A stretch of 64,000 nucleotides of DNA from Dissulfurispira thermophila (GTDB taxonomy: Bacteria; Nitrospirota; Thermodesulfovibrionia; Thermodesulfovibrionales; Dissulfurispiraceae): NCBI RefSeq assembly GCF_014701235.1, contig NZ_AP022873.1, positions 310,001 to 374,000 of the forward strand, given 5' to 3'. The position numbers and the translations under genes are program-made. The notes beneath the pieces were generated by a model. That model saw only the letters and a list, made by a program, of their open reading frames with translations, searched no databases and was not told the origin of the DNA. This document shows, piece after piece, positions 17,568 to 26,407 of this stretch (position 1 is its first letter; every line of letters begins with the position of its first letter).

Positions 17568-18203
17568 TTGCAGCAATTGTTGCATCTGAAAAAAGGACTA
17601 TATGCATATGAAATTGACATTGATAGTTTGATAACAGATATTAAGAAAGATGACTGGCACAGTTGTTTGTCTATATATGGCGGGACAGAAGGCATAAAGA
17701 GTGATGAACTGACTGATGCGTTAATCAATATTGTTGAAAATAAGATGTTGAATTGGAGATTTAGAATCAGGGCGATCCAACTGCTCGGTGAGAGCTTGAA
17801 GCCAAAGGCATTGGGCTTTTTAGAAAAGATTTTAAATGACCCTTTTCTCAATCACGACTGCCCCGCTATAAAATGGAATGCAGTTGTTGCACTCGGCAAT
17901 TTTGTCAAAGACCAGAAGGCAGCAGATATTCTCTTGGATGTAGCTAAATTCGAGGACAACCCGGTGGTAAGGGAGGCTATTGTGAAATCCATGGGGAAAG
18001 TTGGTAGTTCAAAGGCTGTACCATTTTTGATTTCTATCTTAAGTGATAAGAGCTTTGCAATTAGGATAAGTGCTATAAAGGCACTTGCAGAGATCAGAGA
18101 CCAACGGGCATTCCCTTACCTAAAAAATATTGCAGACAATGACAATGATCCTCTCATAAAGAATGAAGCCATTATAGCTCTTGAGAGGTTTTCCAGAGGA
18201 TAA
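17568..18203 (+). CDS. HEAT-repeat protein with probable frameshift after the signal peptide
   Basis: Four to five HEAT-type helical pairs (for example NWRFRIRAIQLLGE, NPVVREAIVKSMGKVGS, SFAIRISAIKALAEIRD) build a scaffold for protein binding. The listed frame starts at a TTG without a signal sequence. In another frame, ATG 17513 (or 17498) encodes a clear signal peptide (FIQIVILLFFIAAIVASE) that runs to a GAAAAAAGG run at about 17589; a one-base slip there joins it to the HEAT frame. So either the gene is broken, or a base is missing or added in the A-run. The adjacent gene is a paralogue. Confidence 0.7.
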   Translation: MQQLLHLKKGLYAYEIDIDSLITDIKKDDWHSCLSIYGGTEGIKSDELTDALINIVENKMLNWRFRIRAIQLLGESLKPKALGFLEKILNDPFLNHDCPAIKWNAVVALGNFVKDQKAADILLDVAKFEDNPVVREAIVKSMGKVGSSKAVPFLISILSDKSFAIRISAIKALAEIRDQRAFPYLKNIADNDNDPLIKNEAIIALERFSRG

Positions 18204-18209
18204 ATCACT

Positions 18210-18557
18210 GTGCTCTGCACAAAAGCCTTTAAAAATATGATGGTGTTATATGCCTTATTTTTGATTGTCTCTCAAGGTCATGCAGCGTCTCATGATATTG
18301 ATAAATTGCTGATAAGGCTGCAGCATGATGATCCTAAACTGCGGTTGTCAGCAATGGAGGAGTTGGGCAAGATAGGAGATGGTGATTCTGTGATGGCGAT
18401 TATGAAAGTTGTTGAAAATCAGGGCGAGGATTGGAAGATTAAGATTAGAGCAATAAAGCTGCTGGCGGAGATTAAAAATTCTATGGCAGTAGATTTCTTG
18501 ATAAAGGTATTGGATGACCCATTTTTTACCTATGACTGCCCAGCGCTCAAATCCTAA
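18210..18557 (+). pseudogene. HEAT-repeat protein, 3'-truncated copy
   Basis: GTG 18210 follows AGAGGA at good spacing and starts a signal peptide (MVLYALFLIVSQGHAASH) and the first two HEAT repeats. Identity with the gene at 36916-37596 holds for 325 bases up to 18552 (DDPFFTYDCPALK), then the sequence turns abruptly into a receiver-kinase gene and meets a stop two codons later. The other copy continues with WNAAIALGNF, the expected next repeat. This is therefore the native 5' part of a gene whose 3' part lies 18.7 kb away. Confidence 0.85.
18228..18552 (+). repeat. Left copy of 325-bp direct repeat (HEAT gene)
   Basis: Matches 36934-37258 with three differences that I can count. It bounds the island 18553-36933. 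Confidence 0.9.
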
Positions 18558-19554
18558 AGAAGCGGAAGGCATTATACGAGAAAATAGGATTGATATGGTG
18601 CTTACCGATATTGTAATGCCCGAAATGAGCGGAATAGAACTGTTTGACAGGATACGCTCTATGGGGGCTGATATCCCCGTAATTCTGATGACCGGCTATG
18701 CTGATATGGAAAAAGCTCTTGAAGCGATTAAAAGGGGAGCCTTTGATTTTATACCTAAGCCTTATCAGCCAGATTATCTTATACACGCAATTGAAAAGGC
18801 TATAAATTATCATCGCCTTGTAAATATGGAGCGCGATTACAGGGGCATACTTGAGGAGCTTAATCTTGAAATTGAAGGCCTTGTTGCCGAGCGCACTATG
18901 AGCTTGATAGCTCTTACTTTAGCCGACAGGATACGAAACCCTTCCACGGCGATTGGATTGACCTGCCGTAGGCTTATGGAAAATAAAGACCTGCCGGATA
19001 AAGTAAAGGACGGGCTGAATGTTATAGCGGAAGAATCCGCGAAACTTGAAAACATAGTGAGTGAGTTTCAGGGCGTTGTAAAGAGCAGAAAGTCAATGTT
19101 CACTTATGAAGATATAAATTCGGTTCTTGACAGTATCAGGCAGCTTATGGAGAGAGAGGTTTCATACAAAAATATCCGCTTGACCATAATGCTTTCACCT
19201 GAGCCGTTAAGAATAAACATGGAAAGAAACTTGTTCAAAACTGCGGTTCTTCATCTTATACGCAATGCAGCTGAAGCCACGAAAGAGGGCGAGAGCGTAA
19301 AACTCTCAGTGTTTAAGGAAGATGAACATGCTGTGGTTGAAGTTGCCGATATGGGTAAGGGCATTGCCAATGAGGATGTTGAAAGGATATTCAGCCCGTT
19401 TTTTAGCTCTAAGAGCAAGAGCTTCGGCATGGGACTGCCAATGGTAAAGCAGGTAGTGTCGGAGCATATGGGAAATATAAGCGTAAAGCCCGCAGAAGGC
19501 GGAGGGACTGTTTTTAAAATGGAATTTCCTTTGCGTTGGGCTGAAAAACATTAA
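18514..19554 (+). CDS. Receiver plus histidine-kinase-like protein, N-terminus lost
   Basis: Real homology starts at about 18553 (NPKEAEGIIRENRIDMVLTDIVMPEMSG); the codons before belong to the truncated HEAT gene. The receiver keeps its phospho-aspartate strand (VLTDIVMPEMSG), the MTGYAD and the IPKPY lysine, but the first strand with the acidic pair is gone. The kinase part has the N-box (HLIRNAAEAT), G1 (VADMGKGI), F (FSPFFSSKSK) and G2 (GMGLPMV) ATP-binding motifs. In the dimerisation helix the usual AHEIRNP reads ADRIRNP, so the phospho-acceptor histidine is replaced. The product is probably a chimeric or dead protein in this context. Confidence 0.75.
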   Translation: MTHFLPMTAQRSNPKEAEGIIRENRIDMVLTDIVMPEMSGIELFDRIRSMGADIPVILMTGYADMEKALEAIKRGAFDFIPKPYQPDYLIHAIEKAINYHRLVNMERDYRGILEELNLEIEGLVAERTMSLIALTLADRIRNPSTAIGLTCRRLMENKDLPDKVKDGLNVIAEESAKLENIVSEFQGVVKSRKSMFTYEDINSVLDSIRQLMEREVSYKNIRLTIMLSPEPLRINMERNLFKTAVLHLIRNAAEATKEGESVKLSVFKEDEHAVVEVADMGKGIANEDVERIFSPFFSSKSKSFGMGLPMVKQVVSEHMGNISVKPAEGGGTVFKMEFPLRWAEKH

Positions 19555-19576
19555 GCTGTTTATAATTTAATAAGCT

Positions 19577-21769
19577 ATGGCTGATTATGAAGAACTGATA
19601 AATGAACTGTCGGATTTGTGCGGGATATACCGTGACTACTGGGATATATTCGGAAATAAGCACGAAGCTTCTTTTGATTCAAAAACTTCTGTGCTTAGCG
19701 CGATGGGATGTCGCATTGATTCCGAAGAAGATGTTCTTGCCGAGATAAAAAAGCGCAGGGATTTTCCATGGAACTGCTTTGTTGAGCCTGTAATATTTGC
19801 ATCCGTTAACTCCGATATGATATTCATTCCTGTCTATATTGCATTGTCTGAAGGCTATGATGATACGGCTGTATTTTTTATGAGCATCACTGATGAGAAC
19901 GGTCTTTGTGAAAGTTTTAAATTTAATTCTAAAGAGTTACAGCCAAAAGATGAACGATTAATAGATGATGTTCGTTATGCAAAATATGAACTTCCTTATG
20001 CTGCTTTAAAAGGCGGCTATAGCATTGGTTATTATGCAGTTGCTGTCTCTTTTAGCAGCTTTAATGTTCATCTTAAAGGCAGTTGCAGACTTATCATTGC
20101 GCCTGATTCCTGCTATATTCCTGCTGAGCTTGAAAAAGGCAGGGCATGGGGACTTTCGGTTAATCTTTATTGTCTTCGTTCCAATAGAAACTGGGGATTT
20201 GGAGACTTTGCAGACCTGAAAAATCTTATTTTCTTAAGCGCAGATTTTAGGGCAGGCTTTGTCGGAATAAACCCGCTTCATGCAATTCCCAATAAGATTC
20301 CTTTCGGCGTAAGTCCATATTCCGCATTGAGCAGACTTTATAAGAATTTCCTTTACATTGATATTGAGAGTGTGCCGGAGGTTAAGAATTCAGATAAAGC
20401 TCAATCTTTGCTCAATTCTGAAGAGTTCATAAGAGGGATTGAAAGACTGAGGGCAACTGAGTATATTGATTATGAAGCCACTGCTTCTTTAAAAGAAAAG
20501 ATACTTAAAGCAGCGTTTGATGATTTTTATGACAATCTTACTGCTGGTCATGATGACAGAAAGAAGATGTATGAATCATATGTTAAAGAGTAAGGCATTT
20601 TGCTGTTTTTCTTCGCGATTTACATGGCTTTATCGCGTCATTTTAATAGTAGAGACTGCAGAGCATGGCCCGAAGATTATAAGAATCCTGAAAACAGCGC
20701 TGTAACCAAATATGCTTATGAGCATAAAAGGGATGTCGCATTTTATCAGTATATCCAATGGATTATTGACACCCAGATGTATGAGGCATCTCAGACTGCT
20801 AAGAAAGCCGGGATGTCCATAGGCATTTATCATGACCTTGCTATAGGTTCAATATCGGACGGAAGCGACGCTTGGATATGTCAGGGGGTCATTGCAAAGG
20901 ATATTGATGTAGGAGCGCCTCCCGATGACTTTAATCCTAATGGTCAGAACTGGGGATTTCCGCCTTTTATTCCGGAGGCTTGCCGCAATATGGGGTATGA
21001 GTATTTTATCCGCACTATACGAAGCGCGATGAGGCATTGCGGGGCTTTGAGGATTGATCATGCTCTTGGACTTTTTAGGCTTTTTTGGATTCCAAAGGGA
21101 ATGCATGCTTGCAAAGGGGTTTATTTGAATTATCCTTATGAGCATTTGCTCGGCATAATCGCTCTTGAAAGCTGGAGAAACAAAACCATGGTTATAGCGG
21201 AAGACTTAGGCACGGTCGGCGATAATGTTAGGGAAATCCTCCAGAGATTCCGGATGCTTTCATACAAGCTGCTTTATTTTGAGCGCAATTATCCGGACCC
21301 TGCGTTTAAAACGCCTGATAAATACCCTGAGACTGCTTTATGCGCTGTTACGACCCATGACCTTCCTACTTTATATGGCTGGTGGTCTGGGCATGATATT
21401 GAGGTAAAAAAAAGGCTCGGCATTTATCAGAATGAAACCGCCTATGAAACTGATATTTCAAACAGGCAAAGGGATAAAAAACTTCTTGTTGAGGCTATGA
21501 AAGCGCAAGGCATTATTTCTAAAACCGCTTCATTGTCGGATGAGATGACTGAAGATATATGTCTTTCCATATACACATATCTTGCAAAAACGCCGTGCAG
21601 GCTTATTGCCGTCAGTTATGACGATATTTCAGGAGCCTTGGACCAGCAGAATATGCCCGGCATTACTGATGCCTATCCGAGCTGGATGCGCAGGGCCGCG
21701 ATGGAGATTGAAGAGATTAAAAAGAGCGGATTTTTACAGAGTCTTGGCCGGATATTTTCAATACCGTAG
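19577..21769 (+). pseudogene. malQ: 4-alpha-glucanotransferase interrupted by one in-frame stop
   Basis: Amylomaltase (GH77) that rearranges maltodextrins and glycogen breakdown products. Both halves are in the same frame, separated by a single TAA at 20591-20593; reading through gives about 730 residues with continuous homology (YVKE*GILLFFFAIYMALSRHF). The first half has WGFGDFADL and GINPLHAIPN; the second half holds the catalytic motifs RIDHALGLFRLFWIP, VIAEDLGTVG and TTHDLPT. The stop sits where homologues carry E or Q, one base change away. Hence recent nonsense mutation, sequence error, or stop read-through; without read-through there is no active enzyme. Confidence 0.88.
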
Positions 21770-21977
21770 TTATTCATTTTACCTAAAGTTCATTGCAGCG
21801 TAATAGTAATGTAACATTCTATTTGTTATTCTATGTAATTGTCATAACCCTGCAGCAACAAATTTATAAGTATTTTTTATAAATACATTTTTGTAGTTAA
21901 AGTTGATTTTATTGAATTTATAATATTAACCTTAAAGCTATAGTTATTAGGATAAAATTTATTCAGGGGGAGTTTAA

Positions 21978-23927
21978 ATGAATATTAAAGACCTTTCTAT
22001 CAAGTGGAAAACGGCTATTCCGATTATCTTATGTGTGTTCATAGGGATAGCTGCTACGATTATCATTACGGGTGACAGGACCGAAAATATAGTCATTGAG
22101 GAATTGAAGAAGTCAACCCTTAACGGTTATAGGGATACGGTTTTAAATTCGCTTACCACTATGATGATCTCCGGTAATTTTAAAGAATCCAAAGGGGCGT
22201 TCCTTGAGCAGATGAAGCACATTGCAGACTTGCGGGTAATAAGGTCATCATCTCTTGACAGCGAATACGGAAAAGGCGCTCCGGACGAATACCCGTCGGA
22301 TGCCGTTGAAAAAGAGGTGGTGGATAAAGGCATTGAAAAAGTTGTAGTTGATGGCAAGTTTTTGAGAGCCGTTTATCCTTATATGGCAAAATCAAATTTT
22401 ATGGGTAAAAATTGTCTTTCATGCCATCATGTAAATGAAGGCGCTGTGCTGGGCGCTATAAGCGTTAGAATTCCGATTGATGAGTCTTTTGGGAGGATAC
22501 GAAGACTTCAATACCTATATGCCGGATTGGGCTTAGCTGGCATAATCGGTATTACACTTGTAATTTCATTTGTCGTCAAAACAACACATAAGCCTCTTGA
22601 GGAGCTTATTGATAGGGTAAAAAAGATTGGTGAAGGGCATATTGATCTGTCTCTTTCTTTTGAGGGGAAAGATGAGGTTGCGTTAATGTCTCAGAATGTA
22701 AGAAATGTTATACAGTATTTCTCTAATATGATAAATTCAATAATCGCGACGACGAGCAAAATAGTGCCTATTGTTGATGTGCTCAGGACAAAATCTGAAG
22801 CCACATCTGAAGGCGCAAAAAGCCAGTCAGGGCAGGCGCATCAGATAGCTACGGCAGCAGAGGAGATGAGCCAAACAATTACGGATATTGCGCGCAATGC
22901 GGCTGTTGCGTCTGAGACCTCGTCGGTCGCTATGGAGACCGCTTCAAAGGGCAAAGAAGTTGCCGACGGCGCTGTTGAGACGGTCAACAGGGTTTATACT
23001 TCAACCGTTGAGCTTGCCTCTATGGTTGAGAAACTTAACAACAGAGCGACAGAGATAGGCGATATTGTTACCGTTATTAAAGACATTGCAGACCAGACAA
23101 ATCTGCTTGCCTTAAATGCGGCAATAGAAGCGGCAAGGGCCGGAGAGCAAGGACGCGGTTTTGCGGTTGTGGCGGATGAAGTAAGAAAACTTGCCGAAAG
23201 GACAATAAAGGCTACCACCGAGATATCAGAAAAGATCAAAGCAGTGCAGACGGAAGCGGAACAGACGCGGCATACAATGGAGGATGCGTCTGCAGAAGTA
23301 AATACCGCCACTGAATACATAAGACAGGTTGGAGATTCTTTAAACAATATTGTTGAGTCTGTGCATAGAGTCAGGGATGAGATAACACAGATAGCAACTG
23401 CTGTTGACGAGCAGTCTGCGGCATCTGAAGAGGTCGCCAAAAATATAGACAAGACATCGGGTATAGCTAAAAATATGGAGCAGATGGCCGCTGATGTTAT
23501 GCATGAGGTAAATACTCTCACAAACATTGCGGAAGAGTTAAGAACAGCAACAGCAGGAGTTAAAACAACAGGCAGCGCGAAGATAATGCTTGACCTTGCC
23601 AAGACAGACCATCGTGTTTTTGTTGGAAAAATTGCTTCATGCTTAAAAGGCGATTTGCCGCTTGATGCAGCGTCTCTGCCTGACCATCACAACTGCCGTT
23701 TTGGCAAGTGGTATGACAAAGACGGCAAAGATGTATGCGGAAATCTACCGAGCTTTAAGGCTATTGACAACCCTCATGAAAAAATACATGCTCTTGCAAA
23801 AGAGGCTGTTGCGGCTTATAACTCAGGAGACAGGGATAAGGCTCAACGTTTATATGCGGAAGTTGAGGCTGTTTCAAGGCAGATAGCGTCTCTGCTTGAC
23901 GCTATAAAATCAGAGTGCAGGGCTTAG
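21978..23927 (+). CDS. Methyl-accepting chemotaxis protein with c-heme sensor and CZB domain
   Basis: Transmembrane chemoreceptor, 649 residues. TM1 (about 12-30), a periplasmic region of about 145 residues carrying a CLSCH c-type heme site (C146, C149, H150), TM2 (179-200), HAMP, then a cytosolic signalling domain with the hairpin tip [39 protein letters not shown]. The C-terminus is a chemoreceptor zinc-binding (CZB) domain: H in [16 protein letters not shown] and H in [10 protein letters not shown]. The heme suggests sensing of redox, NO or O2; the zinc domain can respond to zinc or oxidants. GGGGGAG ribosome site. Intact, unlike its neighbours. Confidence 0.92.
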   Translation: MNIKDLSIKWKTAIPIILCVFIGIAATIIITGDRTENIVIEELKKSTLNGYRDTVLNSLTTMMISGNFKESKGAFLEQMKHIADLRVIRSSSLDSEYGKGAPDEYPSDAVEKEVVDKGIEKVVVDGKFLRAVYPYMAKSNFMGKNCLSCHHVNEGAVLGAISVRIPIDESFGRIRRLQYLYAGLGLAGIIGITLVISFVVKTTHKPLEELIDRVKKIGEGHIDLSLSFEGKDEVALMSQNVRNVIQYFSNMINSIIATTSKIVPIVDVLRTKSEATSEGAKSQSGQAHQIATAAEEMSQTITDIARNAAVASETSSVAMETASKGKEVADGAVETVNRVYTSTVELASMVEKLNNRATEIGDIVTVIKDIADQTNLLALNAAIEAARAGEQGRGFAVVADEVRKLAERTIKATTEISEKIKAVQTEAEQTRHTMEDASAEVNTATEYIRQVGDSLNNIVESVHRVRDEITQIATAVDEQSAASEEVAKNIDKTSGIAKNMEQMAADVMHEVNTLTNIAEELRTATAGVKTTGSAKIMLDLAKTDHRVFVGKIASCLKGDLPLDAASLPDHHNCRFGKWYDKDGKDVCGNLPSFKAIDNPHEKIHALAKEAVAAYNSGDRDKAQRLYAEVEAVSRQIASLLDAIKSECRA

Positions 23928-23940
23928 CAGCTGCTGATGC

Positions 23941-24458
23941 TTAGCGCTGATAAATTATACACAGCATCATTGTATTGAGGCGTTTGCCCGAGGCAGGGTG
24001 GTTCATGAGGATGCTTGTAACCTTTGCTGAGTCTGTTTCAATAGTCTGTTTTTCATTTAAGGCAATATAGGTTATGTCAGCCTTCAGTTCGGCTTCTCTC
24101 ACAGGGAAAAAGCGATATTCCATCTGTCTGCTTAGGGCGTCTTTTATGGAGCCACCGGATACCGGGTCGTTAGCTCCGTAAATTAATATTTCATTTTTAG
24201 GAATAAACAAGGGAATGAAAAAAGGCAGTCCCTGAATATGATCCCAGTGGGTATGAGTGATAAAAATTGAGCATTTTAACGGAAGCTTTTTCAATAGTTC
24301 TTGCGCAAGCGCATGAATGCCGGTTCCTGCGTCAAGTATTATAATCTCCCCCCCCCGTCGGTCTCTACCATAATGCAGGTGGTGTTGCCGCCGTATCTCA
24401 AGGTCTGCGCTCCGGGAGTTGCTATTGAGCCGCGCACACCGTAAAATTTAATCTTCAT
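23941..24458 (-). pseudogene. Metallo-beta-lactamase-fold hydrolase, frameshifted and 3'-truncated
   Basis: ATG 24458 starts MKIKFYGVRGSIATPG, the typical front of this MBL subfamily, and runs through GGNTTCIMVE to a run of nine G (24348-24356 on the plus strand), where the frame is lost. A different frame resumes with the metal-binding ITHTHWDHIQGLPFF. Seven or ten G would restore continuity. The end also diverges after MNHPASG, so the C-terminal third and its metal ligands are missing. Homopolymer error could explain the frameshift but not the truncation. Confidence 0.7.
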
Positions 24459-24460
24459 GT

Positions 24461-24769
24461 TTACTCCCCACTTATAAAAAACATTGCTTTTTCTATCTCT
24501 GTCTGAATGTCTCCTAAAGAGTCTATAATGCCGGCGGAATCGCTTCCGAATGCCGATATGATATCAGACGGCAGTTTGTCTATAACAGGACTTCCGCTCT
24601 GTCCAATATTCATCTGTTTTGCTATCTGATCCGCAGCAGATACTACGGTTATTGTTTTAGAAAGTCCGCTGTTGTTAATGTGGTGGTTTTTTAGAGCCTC
24701 AATGATGTTATCAGGGAGCTGCCATTTTTCCGCAAGCATTGCGCCGACATGCGCATTGTATATATTCAA
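24461..24769 (-). pseudogene. HDOD-domain protein, C-terminal fragment
   Basis: 102 residues with NAHVGAMLAEKWQLPDNIIEALKNHH, the H..VG...A..W.LP..I..AI..HH core of HDOD/HD-type signalling proteins. The frame is closed by a stop shortly upstream, so the front of the domain is missing. It abuts the broken metallo-hydrolase gene by three bases, as in an intact operon. Most probably a remnant. Confidence 0.6.
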
Positions 24770-24788
24770 GGTATTGTCCTCTTCCCAG

Positions 24789-24853
24789 ATTTAGCGATAA
24801 ACAATGTTCTTCATAATAAAAAGAAGCCGAGCCTGCTTTTGCTATCGCTAAAT
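24789..24853. repeat. 11-bp inverted repeat near the transposase copy
   Basis: ATTTAGCGATA (24789-24799) and TATCGCTAAAT (24843-24853) are perfect inverted repeats 43 bases apart, between the HDOD fragment and the transposase gene. It may be a small element or the edge of one. Confidence 0.35.
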
Positions 24854-24940
24854 TTTGGCTCTTAATATATTGTAGCATCTTTTAGAGCTTCTAAATAATG
24901 CCTTTTCTTCTTGCCTTGACAAGAGCCTCCTGCCTCTTAT

Positions 24941-25777
24941 ATGCAAAAGAAATACGGCATTGCGATCTCGGAAAACACTATTAAGGCTATCTTAAAAAGA
25001 AACAATGTAAAAAAGAAGACCAGAAAGTCATATAATGGCAAACATAGGCCTCTTTATGACTATGAGGCATTGATGCCATTCAGTGAGTTTCAACTCGATA
25101 CTAAGCATCTGTTGGATAAAAATGCCCTGCCAAAGGAAGTCTATGAACATATGAAGGATTATAATCTGCCTCTTTATGAATGGAATCTCATAGACATAGG
25201 AACAAGAACAAGGTTCACTGCTTATTCTTATGAATTAGGCTCTGTATTTGGACTTATGTTCATAGTATTTGCTGTATTATGGCTTAGGGCTCATAATGTA
25301 AGAGGTCTTATCAAAATAAGGCTGGACAATGCAATGGAGTTCTGCGGAGGAAGTGAAAGAAAGTTAAGACAGTGGAATATGATACTATCTACTTTAGGTG
25401 TAATACTTGAAGCTATACCAGCCGGGGCAAAACACCTGATGGCTGTTGTGGAGAACTCCCACAGGGATGATGACGAGTATTTCTTAATGATCCATGCTGA
25501 ACGGTGCAATAACACAAAAACATTCCTCTATAAGGCACAACAATGGCAGGATACATGGAATTTCTATAAGCCAAGCCATGGCAAGGGTATGCATGGGTTA
25601 ACCCCTTACAGAAAATTAAAGAAATCTAAAATCGCTATCAATTCACATGTGCTAAAATTCCCTGTTTTGCTTATGGAAGACTTGCTTAAAACAGCAGGTT
25701 TAATTACACTGTTCCTTAAATCTCATTTGACTGGTAAATATGTCTATACCAAGTGCCGCTTATGTTTAGATTTTTAA
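24941..25777 (+). CDS. DDE integrase-type transposase, N-terminally truncated
   Basis: Contains an integrase catalytic core: D in FQLDTKH, D in IRLDNAMEF and E in VVENSHRDDDE are credible DDE residues. The N-terminal helix-turn-helix part is mostly absent (the frame begins MQKKYGIAISENTIKAILKRN, the end of a DNA-binding region), so the product is probably inactive. An internal 623-base part is duplicated at 36308-36930. The IS family cannot be fixed from the sequence alone. Confidence 0.8.
   Translation: MQKKYGIAISENTIKAILKRNNVKKKTRKSYNGKHRPLYDYEALMPFSEFQLDTKHLLDKNALPKEVYEHMKDYNLPLYEWNLIDIGTRTRFTAYSYELGSVFGLMFIVFAVLWLRAHNVRGLIKIRLDNAMEFCGGSERKLRQWNMILSTLGVILEAIPAGAKHLMAVVENSHRDDDEYFLMIHAERCNNTKTFLYKAQQWQDTWNFYKPSHGKGMHGLTPYRKLKKSKIAINSHVLKFPVLLMEDLLKTAGLITLFLKSHLTGKYVYTKCRLCLDF
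25132..25754 (+). repeat. Left copy of 623-bp direct repeat (transposase core)
   Basis: Nearly identical to 36308-36930, with about four differences seen. With the right copy it brackets the restriction/SIR2-HerA operon. Confidence 0.9.
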
Positions 25778-25823
25778 ATGAAGCAACGAATATCATTTCA
25801 TTTAGATTTTTATGTGAGGCAAC
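25765..25823. repeat. Two subterminal direct repeats downstream of the transposase
   Basis: TTTAGATTTTTAAATGAAGC starts at 25765 and TTTAGATTTTTATGTGAGGC at 25801, both continuing into CAAC. Spaced repeats just past a transposase gene commonly are transposase-binding sites at the element end. The remaining gap to 26080 is AT-rich and shows no gene I can support. Confidence 0.5.
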
Positions 25824-26080
25824 AGGTTCCCTGCTTATTTCTATTGAATCCTATTGCTTATAGGGGACGGAGTTACGGGTTAATATCATACTACTATTAT
25901 GAAAATATGTCAGAAATTCAAAAATTTTTTAGATTATCCTATCAAAAGTGCTTAAAGTGCTTAATATTTACAAATCCAATTGTAATTTGTCCTGCTTTAA
26001 ATTATTTATTGTTAATGTAATTTTAATTATTTTGACCTCGCCACTCTATTTTAGCACATGGGAAGTTTGAGGTTGATTTT

Positions 26081-26407
26081 TCATAACTCGCGTTCCTGTT
26101 TTGTGATTTTTTTCAATTGGTTATCAAGTTCTTCCCATGCTGGTAAAAAAGCATTCATATAACTTTTCCATAGAGGACCATGATTGGCTACCCTGAAGTG
26201 TAACAACTCATGAACAATCACATATTCCCCTAATTTTTTATCCATTTTTAAAAGCTCAACATTGAAGTTCAAATGACCGTTTGTAGAACAGGATGCCCAT
26301 TTATTTTTCATAGGACGTACATATATTAAGGCAACTTTTATTTCCAGCCGGGAAGCCCAATCTAAAACAGCATTTTTAAAATCAAACTTATCTTTCCAAC
26401 CTGTCAT
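26081..26407 (-). CDS. YgjP-like (DUF45) zinc metallopeptidase
   Basis: 108-residue protein with the zincin motif HELLH in YVIVHELLHFRVANHG and the preceding KNKWASCSTNGHLNFN segment, both typical of YgjP/DUF45 proteins. It is shorter than free-standing YgjP (about 165 residues), lacking the N-terminal part. The start overlaps the hsdR stop (ATGA), making it the last gene of the defence operon. YgjP-like proteins are often found next to type I restriction genes; their role there is unknown. Confidence 0.85.
   Translation of the reverse strand: MTGWKDKFDFKNAVLDWASRLEIKVALIYVRPMKNKWASCSTNGHLNFNVELLKMDKKLGEYVIVHELLHFRVANHGPLWKSYMNAFLPAWEELDNQLKKITKQEREL

Noticed and set aside
22994-23602. 202-codon minus-strand frame in the chemoreceptor gene
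   Set aside because: Shadow of the low-complexity signalling domain; the plus strand has clear motifs.
25778-26020. 80-codon plus frame after the transposase
   Set aside because: Covers the subterminal repeats and AT-rich sequence, with no domain or ribosome site.
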